Shown: in pieces, positions 1 to 12,352 of the stretch | How positions within the stretch are numbered: position 1 is the first letter of the stretch | Layout: every line of letters starts with the position of its first letter | Source of the DNA: Saururus chinensis | Taxonomy: Eukaryota; Streptophyta; Magnoliopsida; Piperales; Saururaceae | Direction of reading: 5' to 3' | Length of the DNA: 64,000 nucleotides | Assembly (NCBI GenBank): GCA_035235625.1 | Contig: CP141142.1 | Coordinates: forward strand, 17,184,995 to 17,248,994 | Translations under genes and position numbers: made by a program | Notes under the pieces: model-generated | What the model was told of the DNA's origin: nothing | Databases searched by the model: none | Seen by the model: only the letters and a program-made list of their open reading frames with translations

Positions 1-339
1 CTTTGGTCGGGTATATGGTAAAACCCAACCTGACGCTACTATAATAGGTCGGATACAAATTCCACCCAACCACTATTTAGGTCGGGTTTGAGTTTTAGAT
101 GATCCAACTTGACTCGATCCTATAAATATATTTTTTAAAAAATTTTCTTTATATTTTGACAAAAACCAACTTGACCCAACCATAATAAGTCAGGTTTGGG
201 TTTCCAAATTTAACCTAAATAGCTATTCAGGTCAGATTTGGTCGATCATTTCTTAAATTCGGTTTCGGTTTTGATAAAACCTAACTAAAATTGGAGCTGG
301 TAGCATTCCTATTCATATTCGCTTGTGACATGTGCTGGA
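1..339. repeat. GGTCGGGT / ACCCAACC-rich degenerate repeat
   Basis: Short variants of GGTCGGGTTTGG and its complement ACCCAACC recur through this AT-rich stretch, in both orientations, which gives it weak foldback potential. No reading frame of note is present. Such word-repeats are common at the ends of plant non-autonomous DNA elements, but no terminal repeat or target duplication can be seen because the window starts inside it. Confidence 0.4.
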
Positions 340-761
340 TGTAAGGACCCTCATCTCTAAAACGGTTTTTTTGGTTTTCTTTAATTGTCGGTTATCGTGA
401 GATTAACGCGTTTTCTGATTTATTCGGTGGTTATTGAATAAATAGTATTTATGATGATTTTAACCAAAATCAACTTTAATATTAGTGGTTTTAAGTGAAT
501 TTAAAATAAATGTGAATTTTTGGGTTTTTTTTGAATTTTTATTTTTTTTTCTGAAAATTAGGGTTTTCGCAGGACCCCTGTGGGCCCTACCGTTGAAATT
601 TGGGTTTTTGGGTCAAATGAACCCAGACATCTACTTAAGGTCATACAAAAATTTTTAGAATTTTCTTAGACTTAATTAGTGCTCAAATTTGTAAAATACT
701 CATTTTTAGCCTACTTTCCTATTTACACCTCATAACTTACCCATACATACCCCAACCCTTA

Positions 762-769
762 CTATAAAA
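762..769 (+). promoter_or_regulatory. TATA box of solo LTR
   Basis: TATAAAAG within ACTATAAAAGGCC, followed by a purine-rich stretch; a plausible U3/R boundary of the 340-3834 LTR. Confidence 0.5.
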
Positions 770-1437
770 GGCCAAACCTGAGCCATTTCCATTTTTGGGA
801 ATAGGCTGAGGAGGAGAGGTCAGGCCTAATCCCCAATTAGGCCCGAATTAAAAGGTGTTTAAGGTAAGCATACTCTAATTAAGCACTGAACCATAACTTT
901 CTTCTTAATCTCTTCTAAATCTACCATTTTCCCTTTGTTTCAATTCATTTTTGGACATAAAAAACTACTGATTTGTATTTTACTACAAACCCTAGCTTTC
1001 AAAATCCGATTTTTATGTTCAACAAGCCATAGATCTAAGTTTTAATTAGGGATTTCTTTGGTAAATCGATTTTAATGGAGTTTAATTCAAACTCTATGTT
1101 TCTGTAAGGTTTTCAAGAAGGGTGACCATCAAATCCAAGTCTAATCAAAGGATAAGGTAATGGACTTTAGAAATTTCAGTTTATCCATGGTAAAACTCTT
1201 GATTTTGTGGCTTATTTTGAATGGAGTTACTTGATTTGGTGTGTTAATGGCATGATTAGAAAATGGTAATCTTTAATCCTGATTTTATAGGGTTTTGTCT
1301 TATTATGATATGATTTAACATTCTGGAAGTCATGAAGGACTTTTGATGGTATTTAGGGTGTTAGATGTTGATTTGAAGTGTTATCAATGGTGTTTCGGTT
1401 TGAAATTGCGAAAGGAAGAAGATGGTCAGTTCTGCCT

Positions 1438-1610
1438 TGTTGGCGTTCGAACGGCCCTTCTGGGCGTTCAAACGACAACATTGTCGGATCGACAGATTTT
1501 CAGTTCAACCGATCGAACGGCTTGCTGGGTGTCCGAACGGCTAAATTGCGAATTTGAATTTTTCCCGTTTAGCCGATTGAACGGCCTTCTGGGCGTTCGA
1601 ACGGCTACTC
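1438..1610. repeat. Interspersed TTCGAACGG / GATCGAACGG words
   Basis: Five or more copies of a short near-palindromic word (GTTCGAACGGC, GTTCAAACG, GATCGAACGGC, GTCCGAACGGC, GATTGAACGGCC) recur about every 25-50 bp, each often followed by CTTCTGGGC or CTTGCTGGG. They sit in the 5' third of the long LTR. The open frame across them is a by-product of the repeat. Confidence 0.6.
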
Positions 1611-2837
1611 AGCAGAATTTTATGTTGTTCACATGATGTTTATTTCGATGATTCCACTTTAATTTGCCAATTTTATATGAATGTGGAGTGTTTTAAGCTA
1701 TATTATGTTACTGGAAAGGCATGCTATTGAGGTTATGAAGTTGAGATATATGATTAGAGATTTGTGGAATGACTTATGGTTTGTGGCATGATGTTGGAAT
1801 TGTCATCTTGAAATTGTGAATGGTTGATCCCCTTTGGTTAAGCATATTTTCAGTAGGACTACAACCTACTAATAGACTGATTTGTCATGATAGAATGTAG
1901 TTAGTTGATGTGTGGATGTTGGTGAATGTCATGGCTCAAGGATGAAATGAATGATCTTATATGTGTTTAGCCTTTGTGGTTGAGTTTTGATTTAAGTTAT
2001 GTTTTCAATGATTCTTCTCCTATGATTTCCACTGGAATTCATGATTAGATGTTAAGTCACATGTGTAGTGTGGTAGTGAGTTTAATTTCAAGCATGTTGA
2101 CATGCATTGTGTGAAATGCTTCTACTAGCTACACACACATGTGGGGTTTAATGATGATGTTGAAGCTTGATATTATGATTATGAATGATGCATTAGGGGC
2201 TGATGAGAGCACTTATCATGGATTATGATTCATGTATGCCTTACCCACGTATGTACCATGCTGCATGCATCATGAAAATGGATTTCCAATTGAGGCTTCA
2301 TCAAGGTTAATCGAATTTGACCGATTGGATGCAATGTGGTGAAATTGTATGCCAGATTGATCGGTCGTGGATTAATCGAAAGTTGATTGGTCTGAAAGGA
2401 CATGTTTTGATTTGAGTTCCTGTGTGGAACGAGTGCACTCCCCGGGTTGAGTCTAGTAAAATGGAATTATGTGGGGATGAGTTGTGTACTTGTCTTGCTG
2501 AATTGTGAGAATGTTATTATGAGTGTCATCTGGACCCTGAGAATCCAGTATGGTATGCCGTGTGCACCCGCTGCCACGTGTTCTAGGGTTCCCTGTGTGG
2601 GAATTTGGGCTCTCCCCACCGCAGGAGATGTCCCTGGGCGAACACCCCTGCTCTAGATTCTCTGTGTGAGAATGGGACATCCTTGGCCAGGATCGTCCAG
2701 GGCAAGCAGTTTTTAGGGATTGACAACCCCGATGTTTCTTTAATTCTTGTGTAGAATTTTGGACCATGACACGCCTTCGTGGCCTTGCCTATGTTCCCGT
2801 CTGTGTGACACTAAATTGTGATCACTCCTTGATGGAG

Positions 2838-3170
2838 GTTGATTATGATATGATGCATGATAGAATATGTATGTTAGAGATACATTCATGCAGGATGCTA
2901 TGATATAATGCATGATGGAATATATATGTTAGAGATACATTATTGCAGGTTGATTATGATATGATGCATGATGGAATATGTATGTTAGAGATACATTCAT
3001 GCAGGATGTTATGATGTAATGCATGATGGAATATGTATGTTAGAGATAGATTCATGCAGGTTGATTATGATCTGATGCATGATGGAATATGTATGTTAGA
3101 GATACATTCATGCAGGTTGTTATGATGTAATGCATGATGGAATATGTATGTTAGAGATACATTCATGTAG
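2838..3170 (+). repeat. Tandem array of six 55/56-bp units (three 111-bp dimers)
   Basis: Units begin at 2838, 2894, 2949, 3005, 3060 and 3116. Odd units (56 bp) start GTTGATTATGAT and even units (55 bp) start with variants of GATGTTATGATGTAATG. All share the core GCATGATGGAATATGTATG and end TTCATGCAG or a close variant. The alternation shows amplification as 111-bp dimers inside the LTR. Confidence 0.9.
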
Positions 3171-4658
3171 GTTGTGATGATGTGAATGATGCTATGTGGA
3201 TCATGCACTATGATACAGGTTTAGGTGATGTGTATGTGTGATCAGAAAATGATGCACCTTGCCAATCTCTAATCTGAATGATTATATTGCTATGCTATCG
3301 TATTTTCGATGTTGATAGTGATATTAAAAACCATTGCTGAGTTTGTTAAACTCACCCCTCTTTCTTGTGTTTTGTTTTGGGGCTGTGTGGTGTGACACGC
3401 AGACGGACAAGATCTCCTCTTTGAGGAAAGGTTGGAGATGACTTGGATGTGATTGTGGAGATCTTTGTGTGACTTATCTTCCTTAGTTTATGCTTTTTGT
3501 TTAGAACCTTTGTGTAGGGTTCTTTGTTTTGGATTTATGTCACATTTTACAGTTGTGATGCTTAAAACTTATTTTGAGCCAGTATGGGCCATAGTTAACT
3601 AAGCATGTGGGTTTGAGATTAGTTGTTTACTTTGTGATTAAGCAACTCTCTTTCTTTCCTTCTTATTTACTCTTGCTCAAAGGGTTGTGCGTACTCCATA
3701 ATTCTGTTAAATCACCCGTGGTTAGGGTTAAGTCTTCCACTAAATCGTTTCTCAATTTCCCTTCGTCGCCCCCGCGCGCTTGACTGGCCCTTGGACCGGG
3801 TTCGGCTCAGGTCGAGCATCACCGGGGCGTGACACTAGGGATACATAATTTTTAGTATATGTATACATCCATGTGACGAGTGGGTTTTAATCTACCAACT
3901 AACATGTTATACATGATCCGAAGATGCACTATGTGTTGGACCATGGTATGGGCTCAAGCCTTGGTTGGTCTAATGTTGTCGCGGTCTGGGTGAAGCGGTA
4001 CGACCCACGAGGTCCAAGGGTGGTGGGGCCGGTCACGCCAACCCCACATGTGCATTCGTTACACTAATTTGATTGGGACCCGCATACGTCACACACGTAC
4101 ACTAGGCATACGACTAAGTTGTGCATTAACACATTGTGTGCAGGGGTCCAAGCCTCCGCAGGCTCTGTGTCATGCCCCAAGATTTTTTGGAAGTATATAA
4201 AATTTTCTTTTCATAAAGATATTAGAGTTTACCCGGGCCCGCGACTGGAGCCGCTGGCCTTATGCGATAATATAATAATAATTTCCAAGGAACCACAGTC
4301 CGTGTACAAACACACAAGAGAAAAATAATGAGAGTTCTTACTTGTTTCGGTGCGGTTGAAATCTTTGAAATCACATTGATAAAAACTCGGAGTAGGCCCT
4401 TCTACCCGCACACTAAGCTTCGTCGAGTCCTGCAAAGTCTGGGGGGGTGGTGAGTATTTTAAAATACTCAGTAGGGGAGTTTATACGATCAAGCATGAAT
4501 AAACACATGGCAGTTTAACAACACATATCATATATAATATTTTTCAATGAAAACAGGGTGTGCCTCTCACCCAAAACCACCCCTAGAGCTTCTTCCTACG
4601 TATCGAAGATGCTACTAGGGTTTGCAAGCTCTCACGGCTTGCTACCAATGTCCTAGAC

Positions 4659-4684
<26 letters not shown>
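4659..4684. repeat. (AT)13 microsatellite
   Basis: Uninterrupted AT dinucleotides inside the reverse solo LTR. Confidence 0.95.
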
Positions 4685-4690
<6 letters not shown>

Positions 4691-6008
4691 GAATTTGCTG
4701 CGGGTACAAAGCAGCGACCTCTTACTTCTCCACAGATCATCTTAAAATATTTCGTGCTTGTGGATAGAAGAGCCACCCGTGCTCATGGGGCGCTGGGATC
4801 TAGAGAGTAGATAGTCTTCCCATGATACTCTCTACCTTAGCGCATGTAGCCTTGATCGTTGCCCTTCGTTAGGGGCGAATTAGGGGTCTTGTCCTTCGTT
4901 AGGGGCTCACCAAGCTAAAATAGGTACCGTGCATTCGATTCTGAACCGGATTAATTTGTTCTTATCTAGTCAATAGAGCTCTATCGGGGTGCCCAACAAT
5001 AGCTCCGGAAACCAAAATACTCATGTGTCCCAGACTCATAGTCTTGAGTCCCAGACTCAATTGAAATATCCTAGAGTTCCTAGATTCCAAAAAGTCATTG
5101 TTTTCTTTTAAAACATTCTATCCTAATGTTTATCCTTTTGAAAATCCTAGCTTTGCCTCTACAAGACATGGGAGCATCACTATCAATGACTACAAAGGCA
5201 AGGTTGGTCGCTCATTCCAATGAGACAGTTACCCCTTCTTTGTTTCGCCTTAGTGACTCGATCACCATGCTTATACGTCTTTTCAAAAATAATCATGAGT
5301 ATCCTCCTTTCAACAAGGATGAGTCCTCTAAAACCATCTTTCAAATATATTGTATTCATTTGCAATGAAAATAGTGGTGAAGCTAATTTGTCGTTATCTC
5401 ACACGCTCCACCATGTATAATTTAAATCAAAATCCAGAGATAAACATTGGATCAAACTATTCTATATGAGGAAATTGTAATGCATGTAGTATGAAACATA
5501 TCCGCTTCCAGTGGTAAATCATTTAACTAATTGAATATACATAATGACATTATAAATATACGATATATAAATCATATTCCTTCTCAACGATTAACCATTC
5601 AATAGATTAGATATATGAGCAGAAATCATAAATCATAACTTGAAAGTAATCTCTAACGCATAGCATGCGAGAGTCATATAAATAATAAGTTAAAAACACA
5701 ACCAAAAATTATAATCATGCCATAAGAAAGGATAAAAGCCCCTACCAAGCTTTTCGTGCGAGTTTGAAACCGATAAATCGGACACCAAGAAATTGGATGT
5801 CCACTTCTGGGGTTTTGGAGGTCTCCAACTGGAAAAATAACCCCGCCAAGACGTCCGGCACGTTCGATTTAGGTAGAAATGCCTCTTAAACGACTCAAAT
5901 CGGACTTAAAATGAGTAATAAATGAAGAACAAAAGTTTCTGAACGTGGGAGAGAAATGAGAAAACGTGGGAGAGTCTCTCTTTCCCCCAAACTGGATGAT
6001 GTGGATGC

Positions 6009-6017
6009 TATTTATAG
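6009..6017 (-). promoter_or_regulatory. TATA box of reverse solo LTR
   Basis: CTATAAATA on the minus strand. It supports the reverse orientation of the LTR. Confidence 0.55.
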
Positions 6018-6056
6018 AAAAATTGGATAGATGTGAGGTTGACATGTGCCAATTCT

Positions 6057-6162
6057 ATCCATTGCATCAGCAATCTTATCTGCTTTGTCAACAACTCTAT
6101 CCACTTCATCGTCAACCCTATCCACTTGCGTCATCAATCTTATCCACTTCGTCAGCAATCCT
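6057..6162. repeat. Five tandem 21/22-bp units
   Basis: Units of the form ATCCACTTCGTCAGCAATCCT repeat five times with a few substitutions and one 22-bp unit, just upstream (on the minus strand) of the TATA box of the reverse LTR. Their position suggests promoter-region repeats of U3. Confidence 0.85.
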
Positions 6163-7220
6163 ATCTAATATAATATTATTTTATTCAAATAATATCTCAG
6201 CTTCAAAATACAATAGCTTCCTATCTTGAAGTCAGAATTGCACGTTCTTGGTACAGATAGACTCGTATCGATGAGCTCTTCGAAACTAGACCACACATGG
6301 GTAGGTTACCTCACACTTTTAAAGTGGGTCCCGCCCATGTGGCATGTTTCCCAAAGTCATAATTTTTACTCCCAACCTCTGTTTTGCATGTTTTTGGGTT
6401 CGTTACGTTCGTCTCACTAAGCTCTATCAAACCATATAAAAACACTCCAAATATCCATCTCTAAATAATTTAAAATAATTAAAAACTCACAAAATAGTTT
6501 TATTAGAGGTAAGAACTCTTACCGAAAATTCGCGGTCGTTACACTCTGAGAGACAAAGTCCGCTCCTGTTGTGTTTGAACCTCAAAAGAAACTGGAAGAA
6601 ACAAGTAAGGAATCCCATATAGAAAAGCCAACAATTAAGCCCACCTAAAAGAGGAAACTTGAGGGTATTTAAGTGAGAGAAAGAGAGGAGGATGCCCTAA
6701 GCATTGGGCCACCCCACTCCACTCCTCCTCTCTTCCTAATTGCCCCCCCCCCTCTCTTAGATTCGGCTTGCGCAAAGAAGGGAGAATCCCTGCTGCAGGA
6801 TGCCCCTCATCTCCCCTCTCCTTGATCTCTTTGGTGGGCTGAACAAGGAAGAAGATTCTCCTCCTTGGCTGGAACTTGAAGGCTGATTCAAGGGGTGATC
6901 CTTGCTATGATTTCTTTATTCCAAGCGTGGGTTTGTGAGGGATCAACACAAAGGTAATCTCCTTTCTCCACAACTTGTTTGTTCTTGTGATTGGCTGCAA
7001 GGGCTGGTTTTTGGAGGGTGTTCAGGGGTTGGAACGCCCAGGTCAGTTCGTTCTTGTCCCTCTCTGCATTCCTAATTGCATGTTTTGTTGATTGGATGTA
7101 TTTATTACTAATTGATTAGAGATCTATGCATGTTTCATTGTAGATTAATCTTAAAACTGATTTTTGATTGGTGCGTCACCCCCATCCTACTGTGCTTCCA
7201 CTGGTCCGGCCACTCAATAG

Positions 7221-7233
7221 TGGTATCGGAGCC
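7221..7233 (+). other. Primer binding site, Copia 1
   Basis: TGGTATCGGAGCC, one G away from the standard initiator-Met complement TGGTATCAGAGCC, placed one base after the 5' LTR. Confidence 0.85.
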
Positions 7234-8164
7234 TAATTGTTGGTTGTTGGTCAAATCAAAAATCGATTTTGATTACCCGAACTAGGTTTTGCATGCTAGA
7301 ATTGGGGATTTTGTGAAATTGATTAATCTACTAGATCCAATCATAGGGCTTTTCTCTTAGGGTTCAAATTGGATATATATGTGACTGATTTGATTTATTT
7401 GCACGCTTGTTTGATGTGATTTGGAGTTTTAATTAGAGATTGCATGATTGTATGCTTAAAGGGGCAAAATAATCAATTCGGTCTTGCAATTTTTGTTCAC
7501 AATTGATTCTCTGATCATGATCTCGATACACACCCTCTTGCTGGTCAGAAAGAGTTAAATGATTTATTTTTTATTAAAATAAATTATTTTTGTGGATTAT
7601 AAAGGTGTGAATTGACTGTTTTAGCCCTAGGGGCATTTTGGTCAATTCACACTTGCTGTGTGTGTTCTGATAATCCTCTGTCCAGAATTGTAGTTCAATA
7701 GTTGGTATAAGCTTTGTAAAGTTGTGTGAAATTTTTTGGTGTGTCCTTAAGGATGGAAAAGACCAAAACAGCCCTAGGGGCATTTTGGTAAATTTGTACC
7801 AAAATTTTTCTGGACAGAAATATAAAATTTTAGCAGCCTCTAAATTGTTTATTTGCTATGTTTAAGTACTGAGTAGGGTGTTTTGGGGATTCTAAAATCA
7901 TAAAACACCTAGATAACCTAATTCAGGTAACTTCCTTAAGGGGGTTAAGGGGTAGTTATGGTTATTTTTGGAAAGTGACCTAAACCCTAATTTAGGTGAA
8001 TCTAAATAAAGAAACTTAGGATAATATACTCAAATGTCCCTTATGCTTATAATTAGATTAAGAGTTTTTTTAAGCACTTACCTTTCTTAGAAGCGGTCAA
8101 CCTTATATAGTATTAATTTCTTGCACTTTGCACATTTCCTGGTAGTTACTCAATAGCTTCCAAG
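7234..8164 (+). other. Copia 1 untranslated leader
   Basis: About 930 bp of AT-rich sequence between primer site and gag without a supported gene. It is collinear with 22861-23728 of Copia 2, sharing words such as TGGGTGTTT and AACTTCCTTAAGG. Open frames here are chance. Confidence 0.75.
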
Positions 8165-8929
8165 ATGGTCACTTCTAAATTGGGGAAAACTAAGAAGCTA
8201 AATGCTGATAATTATCTGGTGTGGAAGAGGAGGATACACCATATCCTTTGTCTTTCTGATCTTGCTCATGTACTTGAGCATATCATTAAGCCACTGCCAG
8301 AGGGTGCATCAGCTGCTCAAAGGAAAGCACATGAGAAATTAAGAGAGGATGACAACAAGGCTAGGCCCACTATTCTGACTTTCATGGAGCCAAAGATGAA
8401 AACGCTCTTTGAAAAGTACAAGATTGTTAGAGAGATGTTGGAAGTAGTGTCTGTGAGGCATGGGGAGTAGACTGAAGCTCATAAGTGGATGCTGCACTCT
8501 AAGTATCAAAACATCAGGAGGAGGGAGAGAGATGATTTGAATGAGTGCCTAAGTGCCATGTCCATCATTGCTGATGAATTGGAGATACTGGAGGACCCCA
8601 CCTCTGAGGGAATCCAAGTGTCTACATTGTTGAATAGCCTTCCCAAATCATGGGAGATTGTGGTGGTCTATTTGAATTTGAGTGACTAGAAGATCACAAT
8701 GGAGGCTCTGACTGCCAAGCTAAGGCTTGAGCAAGAAATGAAGAATCATGTGAAGGCTTATGGGGGTGCTGCTACTGCCAACCTGGTACAAAACTTTGGT
8801 GGGGGCAAGAAAGGTGGACAAAGGCCTAGTCCCTCTGAAAGAGCTTTCAAGAAGAAGGGGAAGAAGCCTTAGAACAAGGGCACTGGAAAAAGAAATGACA
8901 AACCCAAAGGTGCATGCTACAAGTGTGTG
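8165..8929 (+). pseudogene. Copia 1 gag, broken
   Basis: Gag is the structural protein that forms the cytoplasmic particle. The ATG at 8165 opens a frame with the plant Copia gag signature (NADNYLVWKRRI, then a helical region). The frame resumes after a TAG near 8468 as MLHSKYQNIRRRERDD..., typical of the UBN2-type gag domain. Further TAG codons follow near 8687 and 8871. A lysine-rich linker leads to GACYKC, the first half of a CCHC zinc knuckle, where an internal deletion fuses it to the pre-integrase region. All three stops could be CAG or TGG codons altered by one transition. Confidence 0.85.
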
Positions 8930-11441
8930 AGGATTGCTTATCGAGAAAGATGAGAAGACAATCCTTCCAAAAGAGACAAAGGGCAAATGATCTCTTAGGG
9001 GTGGTTCATTCTGACATCTGTGGGCCCTTGAATGTTTAGACCCATAGAGTGATGATTTACTTCATCACATTCATAGATGACTATTTAAGATATGAGTACA
9101 TGTATTTAATTAATAGGAAGTCTGATGCTTTAGATAAATTCATGGAATTTAAAGTTGAGGTAAAGACTCAGTTAGGCAGGAAAGTAAAAATCCTGAGGAC
9201 TGGCAGGGGTGGCGAGTATACCTCTAGGTTGTTTAAAGACTACTGTACTGATCAGGGACTAGTTCATTAGGACATCCTACTGTACACTCCACAGCAAAAT
9301 AGAGTAGCAGAAAGGCGTAATAGGACACTTATGGACATGGTAAGGTCCATGCTAAATCACTATGAGTTAGGAACCAACTTGTGGGTTAATGATTTAGACA
9401 TTGCCGTGTACATCCTAAATCATATACCAACAAAGTTAGTCCAATGGACAATTTATGAGTTGTGGACGGGTCGACGTCCAAACTTAGGGCACCTTAGAGT
9501 GTGGAGGTCTAGGGCACACGTAAAGGTGTCGGACCAACATAGGTCAAAGCTAGACCCCAAGACCATAAAGTGCAACATTATTAGTTACTGTGACCACTCT
9601 AAGGGGTACCGATTCGTTGTTCACCACACGAATGGGGTACTGATTCGTTATTGAGTCTAAAAATGCTTATTTCTTAGAGGAATAATTAAACCGTAGAATA
9701 CCTAACAAAAGAGTTGATTTATTCGAGGTGGTTGAAGAGGCTGATCCTAGCACTTCCCCGAATGAAGTAATTGGATCAGATCAAAATGAAACATAACCAA
9801 AACCTAGGGCATTGAGGGACTTCTATACAATGCTAGGGGAGGACAACGTCATGTTAGATGAACCCGTTCTAGATGACCCGATTACCCTTAAGCAAGCTTT
9901 AAGTCTTCCAGACACTGAAGAGTGGCAGGTTTCTATTCAGGAAGAGATGGACTTTATCCTAAAGAATAAGGTCTGTGAGATAGTGGATTCACCTGAAGGG
10001 CAAAAGCCCATTGGGTGTAAATGGATCTTCAAAAAGAAGCTTAAGGCTGATGGGTCTATAGATAAGTACAAAGTGATATTAGTGACCAAAGGGTTCTCCC
10101 AGGTGTATGGGATGGATTTTACAGATACATACTCTCCGTGTCAACGTTTGACTCGATTAGATGTCTCTTGGTATGCGTTGCTTACTATGATTTAGAGCTG
10201 CACCAAATGGATGTAAAGACTACATTCCTAAATAGAGATTTAGAGAAGGAGATTTACATAAGAAAACTTGAGGGTTTTGTAGTTCTTAGAGAGGAACACA
10301 AGGTGGTGCGCAAGCTCATAAAATCATTGTATGGCCTAAAACAATGTTCTAGATATTGGTACTTCACTTTTCGCAAGGTGATTAGTAAGTATGTGTTCAT
10401 AGTAAACGAACATGATTATTGTGTTTATACCTTCTGGGATGGGGCCAGGTATGTGATGTTGTCACTATTTATAGACGACATACTCTTAATGGGGAATGAC
10501 CTAAGTATGATTGTTAGTTTAAATGAATAGCTTGAAACCCAGTTTGAAATAAAAGACATGGGTGAGGCATCCTACATCTTCAGGAGGAAAATTGAGAGAG
10601 ATAGAAAGGCTAGGAAGCTTAGTATATCTCAGGAGTCATACATAGAAAGCGTTCTCAAACGCTTCAATGTCATTGGTTGAAAAACCATTGAGTCCACTAT
10701 TTACAAGGGTACAATGTTGTCTAAGTGTATGACTCCTCAGACTGAGGAAGACCGAATCCAGATGGAGTTAGTGCCATATACACATAATATTGGAAGCTTG
10801 ATGTATGCCATGACCTGTACACAGCCTGATTAGAGTTTTATGGTAAGCTTGTTAAGCCGTTACCAAGCAGACCATGGTCTTCAGCACTGGCAAGCAGTGA
10901 AGAGTGTAGTTCGGTACCTATTAGGGTCTAAAAGTTTAAATTCATCTATTAGGCAGAAAGTCTGTCATTGGCTGGATATAGTGATTCAGACTATGCGGGG
11001 GATCTAGATGACAGGAAATTCATTGCTGGATATGTCTTCATGTTTGGAGGCGGTGCTATATCATGGGAAAGAAAGAAACAAAAGAGTATTTTTAAGTCTA
11101 AAATGGAAGCTGGGTTTTATGCATGCAGTATTGCTGCTTCCCATGAAGTATGGATAAAGGAGTTTCTAGCAAGATTGAGACTAGAAGGCAGGACTGATGC
11201 TCTTGTCTAGATGTATTGTGATAATCTGGCAACATTGTTGACACTCAAGAATGGGGAGATCAGTGCTAGGGGTAAGCACATTGAGGTGCATTACTATTAT
11301 ATCTTCAACATGCTATAGAGGGGAAAAATGAGTGTGAGTCATCTTCCTACTACTGAGATGTTGGCTGATCCGTTCACTAAAGCCTTAATGACAGATCTAT
11401 TTTCTAAGCATGTTCATAGCATTGGTCTTCGGCAGAAATAA
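8930..11441 (+). pseudogene. Copia 1 pol remnant (integrase, RT, RNase H)
   Basis: In order: a short GAG-pre-integrase remnant (EDCLSGKM-like, with mutations), integrase core with YFITFIDDYLRYEYMY near 9058 and RTGRGGEYTS near 9208 (the usual RTDRGGEY Asp is now Gly), a C-terminal integrase part near 9331-9654, RT beginning KPIGCKWIFKKKLKADGS near 10003 with catalytic FIDDIL near 10467, and Copia RNase H near 10968-11400 ending in the ADPFTKAL region. Protease is absent because of the deletion at the gag boundary. Frame changes and stops occur about every 200-400 bp. Integrase ahead of RT identifies Copia rather than Gypsy. No functional product is expected. Confidence 0.9.
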
Positions 11442-11479
11442 TGCAAGTCGCTGTTAGACCATATGAGCCCTTCACCCAT

Positions 11480-11488
11480 AGTGGGGGA
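11480..11488 (+). other. Polypurine tract, Copia 1
   Basis: AGTGGGGGA immediately precedes the 3' LTR start TGCTAGACC; plus-strand priming site. Confidence 0.65.
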
Positions 11489-12352
11489 TGCTAGACCATG
11501 ATATAGGCTTGGCTTCGGGTTGATCCAACATTGTTACGGTCCGGGTGAACCGGTACGGGGCACGGGGTCCAAGGGTGGTTGGGGTAGTCACACTGACCCC
11601 ACATGCGCATTCGTTACACTAATTTGATTGGGACCCACATACGTCACACATGTACACTAGGCATACGACTAGGTTGTGTATTAACACATTGTGGGGCCCA
11701 GACTCGCTAATTATGTGTTGAGGGTGGGACCCGTGGTTAGCGAGAGATCGATCCTATCGCGGGCTTGGCTGTGTGTAGGGAGTCCAGGTGTTAGCGGGCT
11801 CTGAGAGATAGAGCCCGCTTCCGTTGTATTTGAACCTCAAAAGAAACCGGAAGAAACAAATAAGGAAACCCATATAGAAAAGCCCACAATTAAGCCCACC
11901 TAAAAGTGGAAACTTGAGGGTATTTAAGGGAGAGAAAGTGTAATAACCCTAATTTCTAACACGATTTTCTTATATATTTTGTTATTTATAATTTTCCTAA
12001 GTGTTGGTTAGAGCTCGTGGAGACGAGCGTAACAAGTCTTAAAATGCAAAAATTGGAGGTCGGGAACAAAAGTTACGACCTCGAGAAATGTGTTCAATTG
12101 GCGGGACCCACTTTTGAAATTTAGGTAAAATGGTTCTTAAGTGGTCTTGTATCGTAGGGCTTGTGAATACGAACTCAACGGCACTAAGAATGCGCAAATC
12201 GGAGTTCGGGATAGGAAGTTATGATTTTTGAAATTTTGAGAAATTAAAATAAATAAATAATAAAATATTTATTTCGCGCGCGGTGCGGCGTGGTGCAGCC
12301 CAACGTGCGGCATGTGCCACGCGGTGCGTCGAACGCGCAATGGCCGCGCATT

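Larger units (their letters stand above)
340..3834 (+). mobile_element. Gypsy-type solo LTR, 3.5 kb
   Basis: The block starts TGTAAGGACCC and ends GGGGCGTGACA, the TG...CA format of plant chromovirus-like (Tekay/Del-type) Gypsy LTRs. It has a TATA box near its 5' third (762-769), a T-rich coding-free body, and a run ending in AACTCACCCCTCTTTCTTGTG, which I recall as typical of the 3' third of such long LTRs. No primer binding site or polypurine tract adjoins either end, so it looks like a solo LTR left by recombination. The flanking 5-mers are CTGGA (335-339) and CTAGG (3835-3839). They match at 3 of 5 positions and both differences are G/A transitions, so the target duplication is only tentative. 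It contains a TTCGAACGG cluster and a 55/56-bp tandem array. The family is inferred from termini, not from protein. Confidence 0.65.
4168..6543 (-). mobile_element. Gypsy-type solo LTR, reverse orientation, in Copia 1 LTR
   Basis: The insertion is flanked by CTCTG on both sides (4163-4167 and 6544-6548), and the Copia LTR reads through correctly once it is removed. On the minus strand it starts TGTAACGACCGCG and ends GGGGCATGACA, with a TATAAATAG box at 6017-6009, so the LTR is in reverse orientation. No primer site, polypurine tract or coding sequence is present. It contains an (AT)n run and a 21-bp tandem array. The short frames within it are not genes. Confidence 0.92.
3934..7219 (+). repeat. 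Copia 1 5' LTR (3934-4167 and 6549-7219)
   Basis: It begins TGTTGGACCATGG and ends CCACTCAATA, where the expected CA terminus has become TA. The two pieces total about 905 bp and align with the 3' LTR pieces at 11489-11938 and 20548-21075 (about 978 bp). The missing bases lie around the AACACATTGTG / GGGACCCGTGGTTAGCG part. Confidence 0.9.

Noticed and set aside
2447-2767. Overlapping frames on both strands in the long solo LTR
   Set aside because: Located in non-coding LTR; a GC-richer patch explains the open frames.
335-3839. Target duplication of the long solo LTR as exact
   Set aside because: CTGGA and CTAGG match at only 3 of 5 positions, so it is reported as tentative only.
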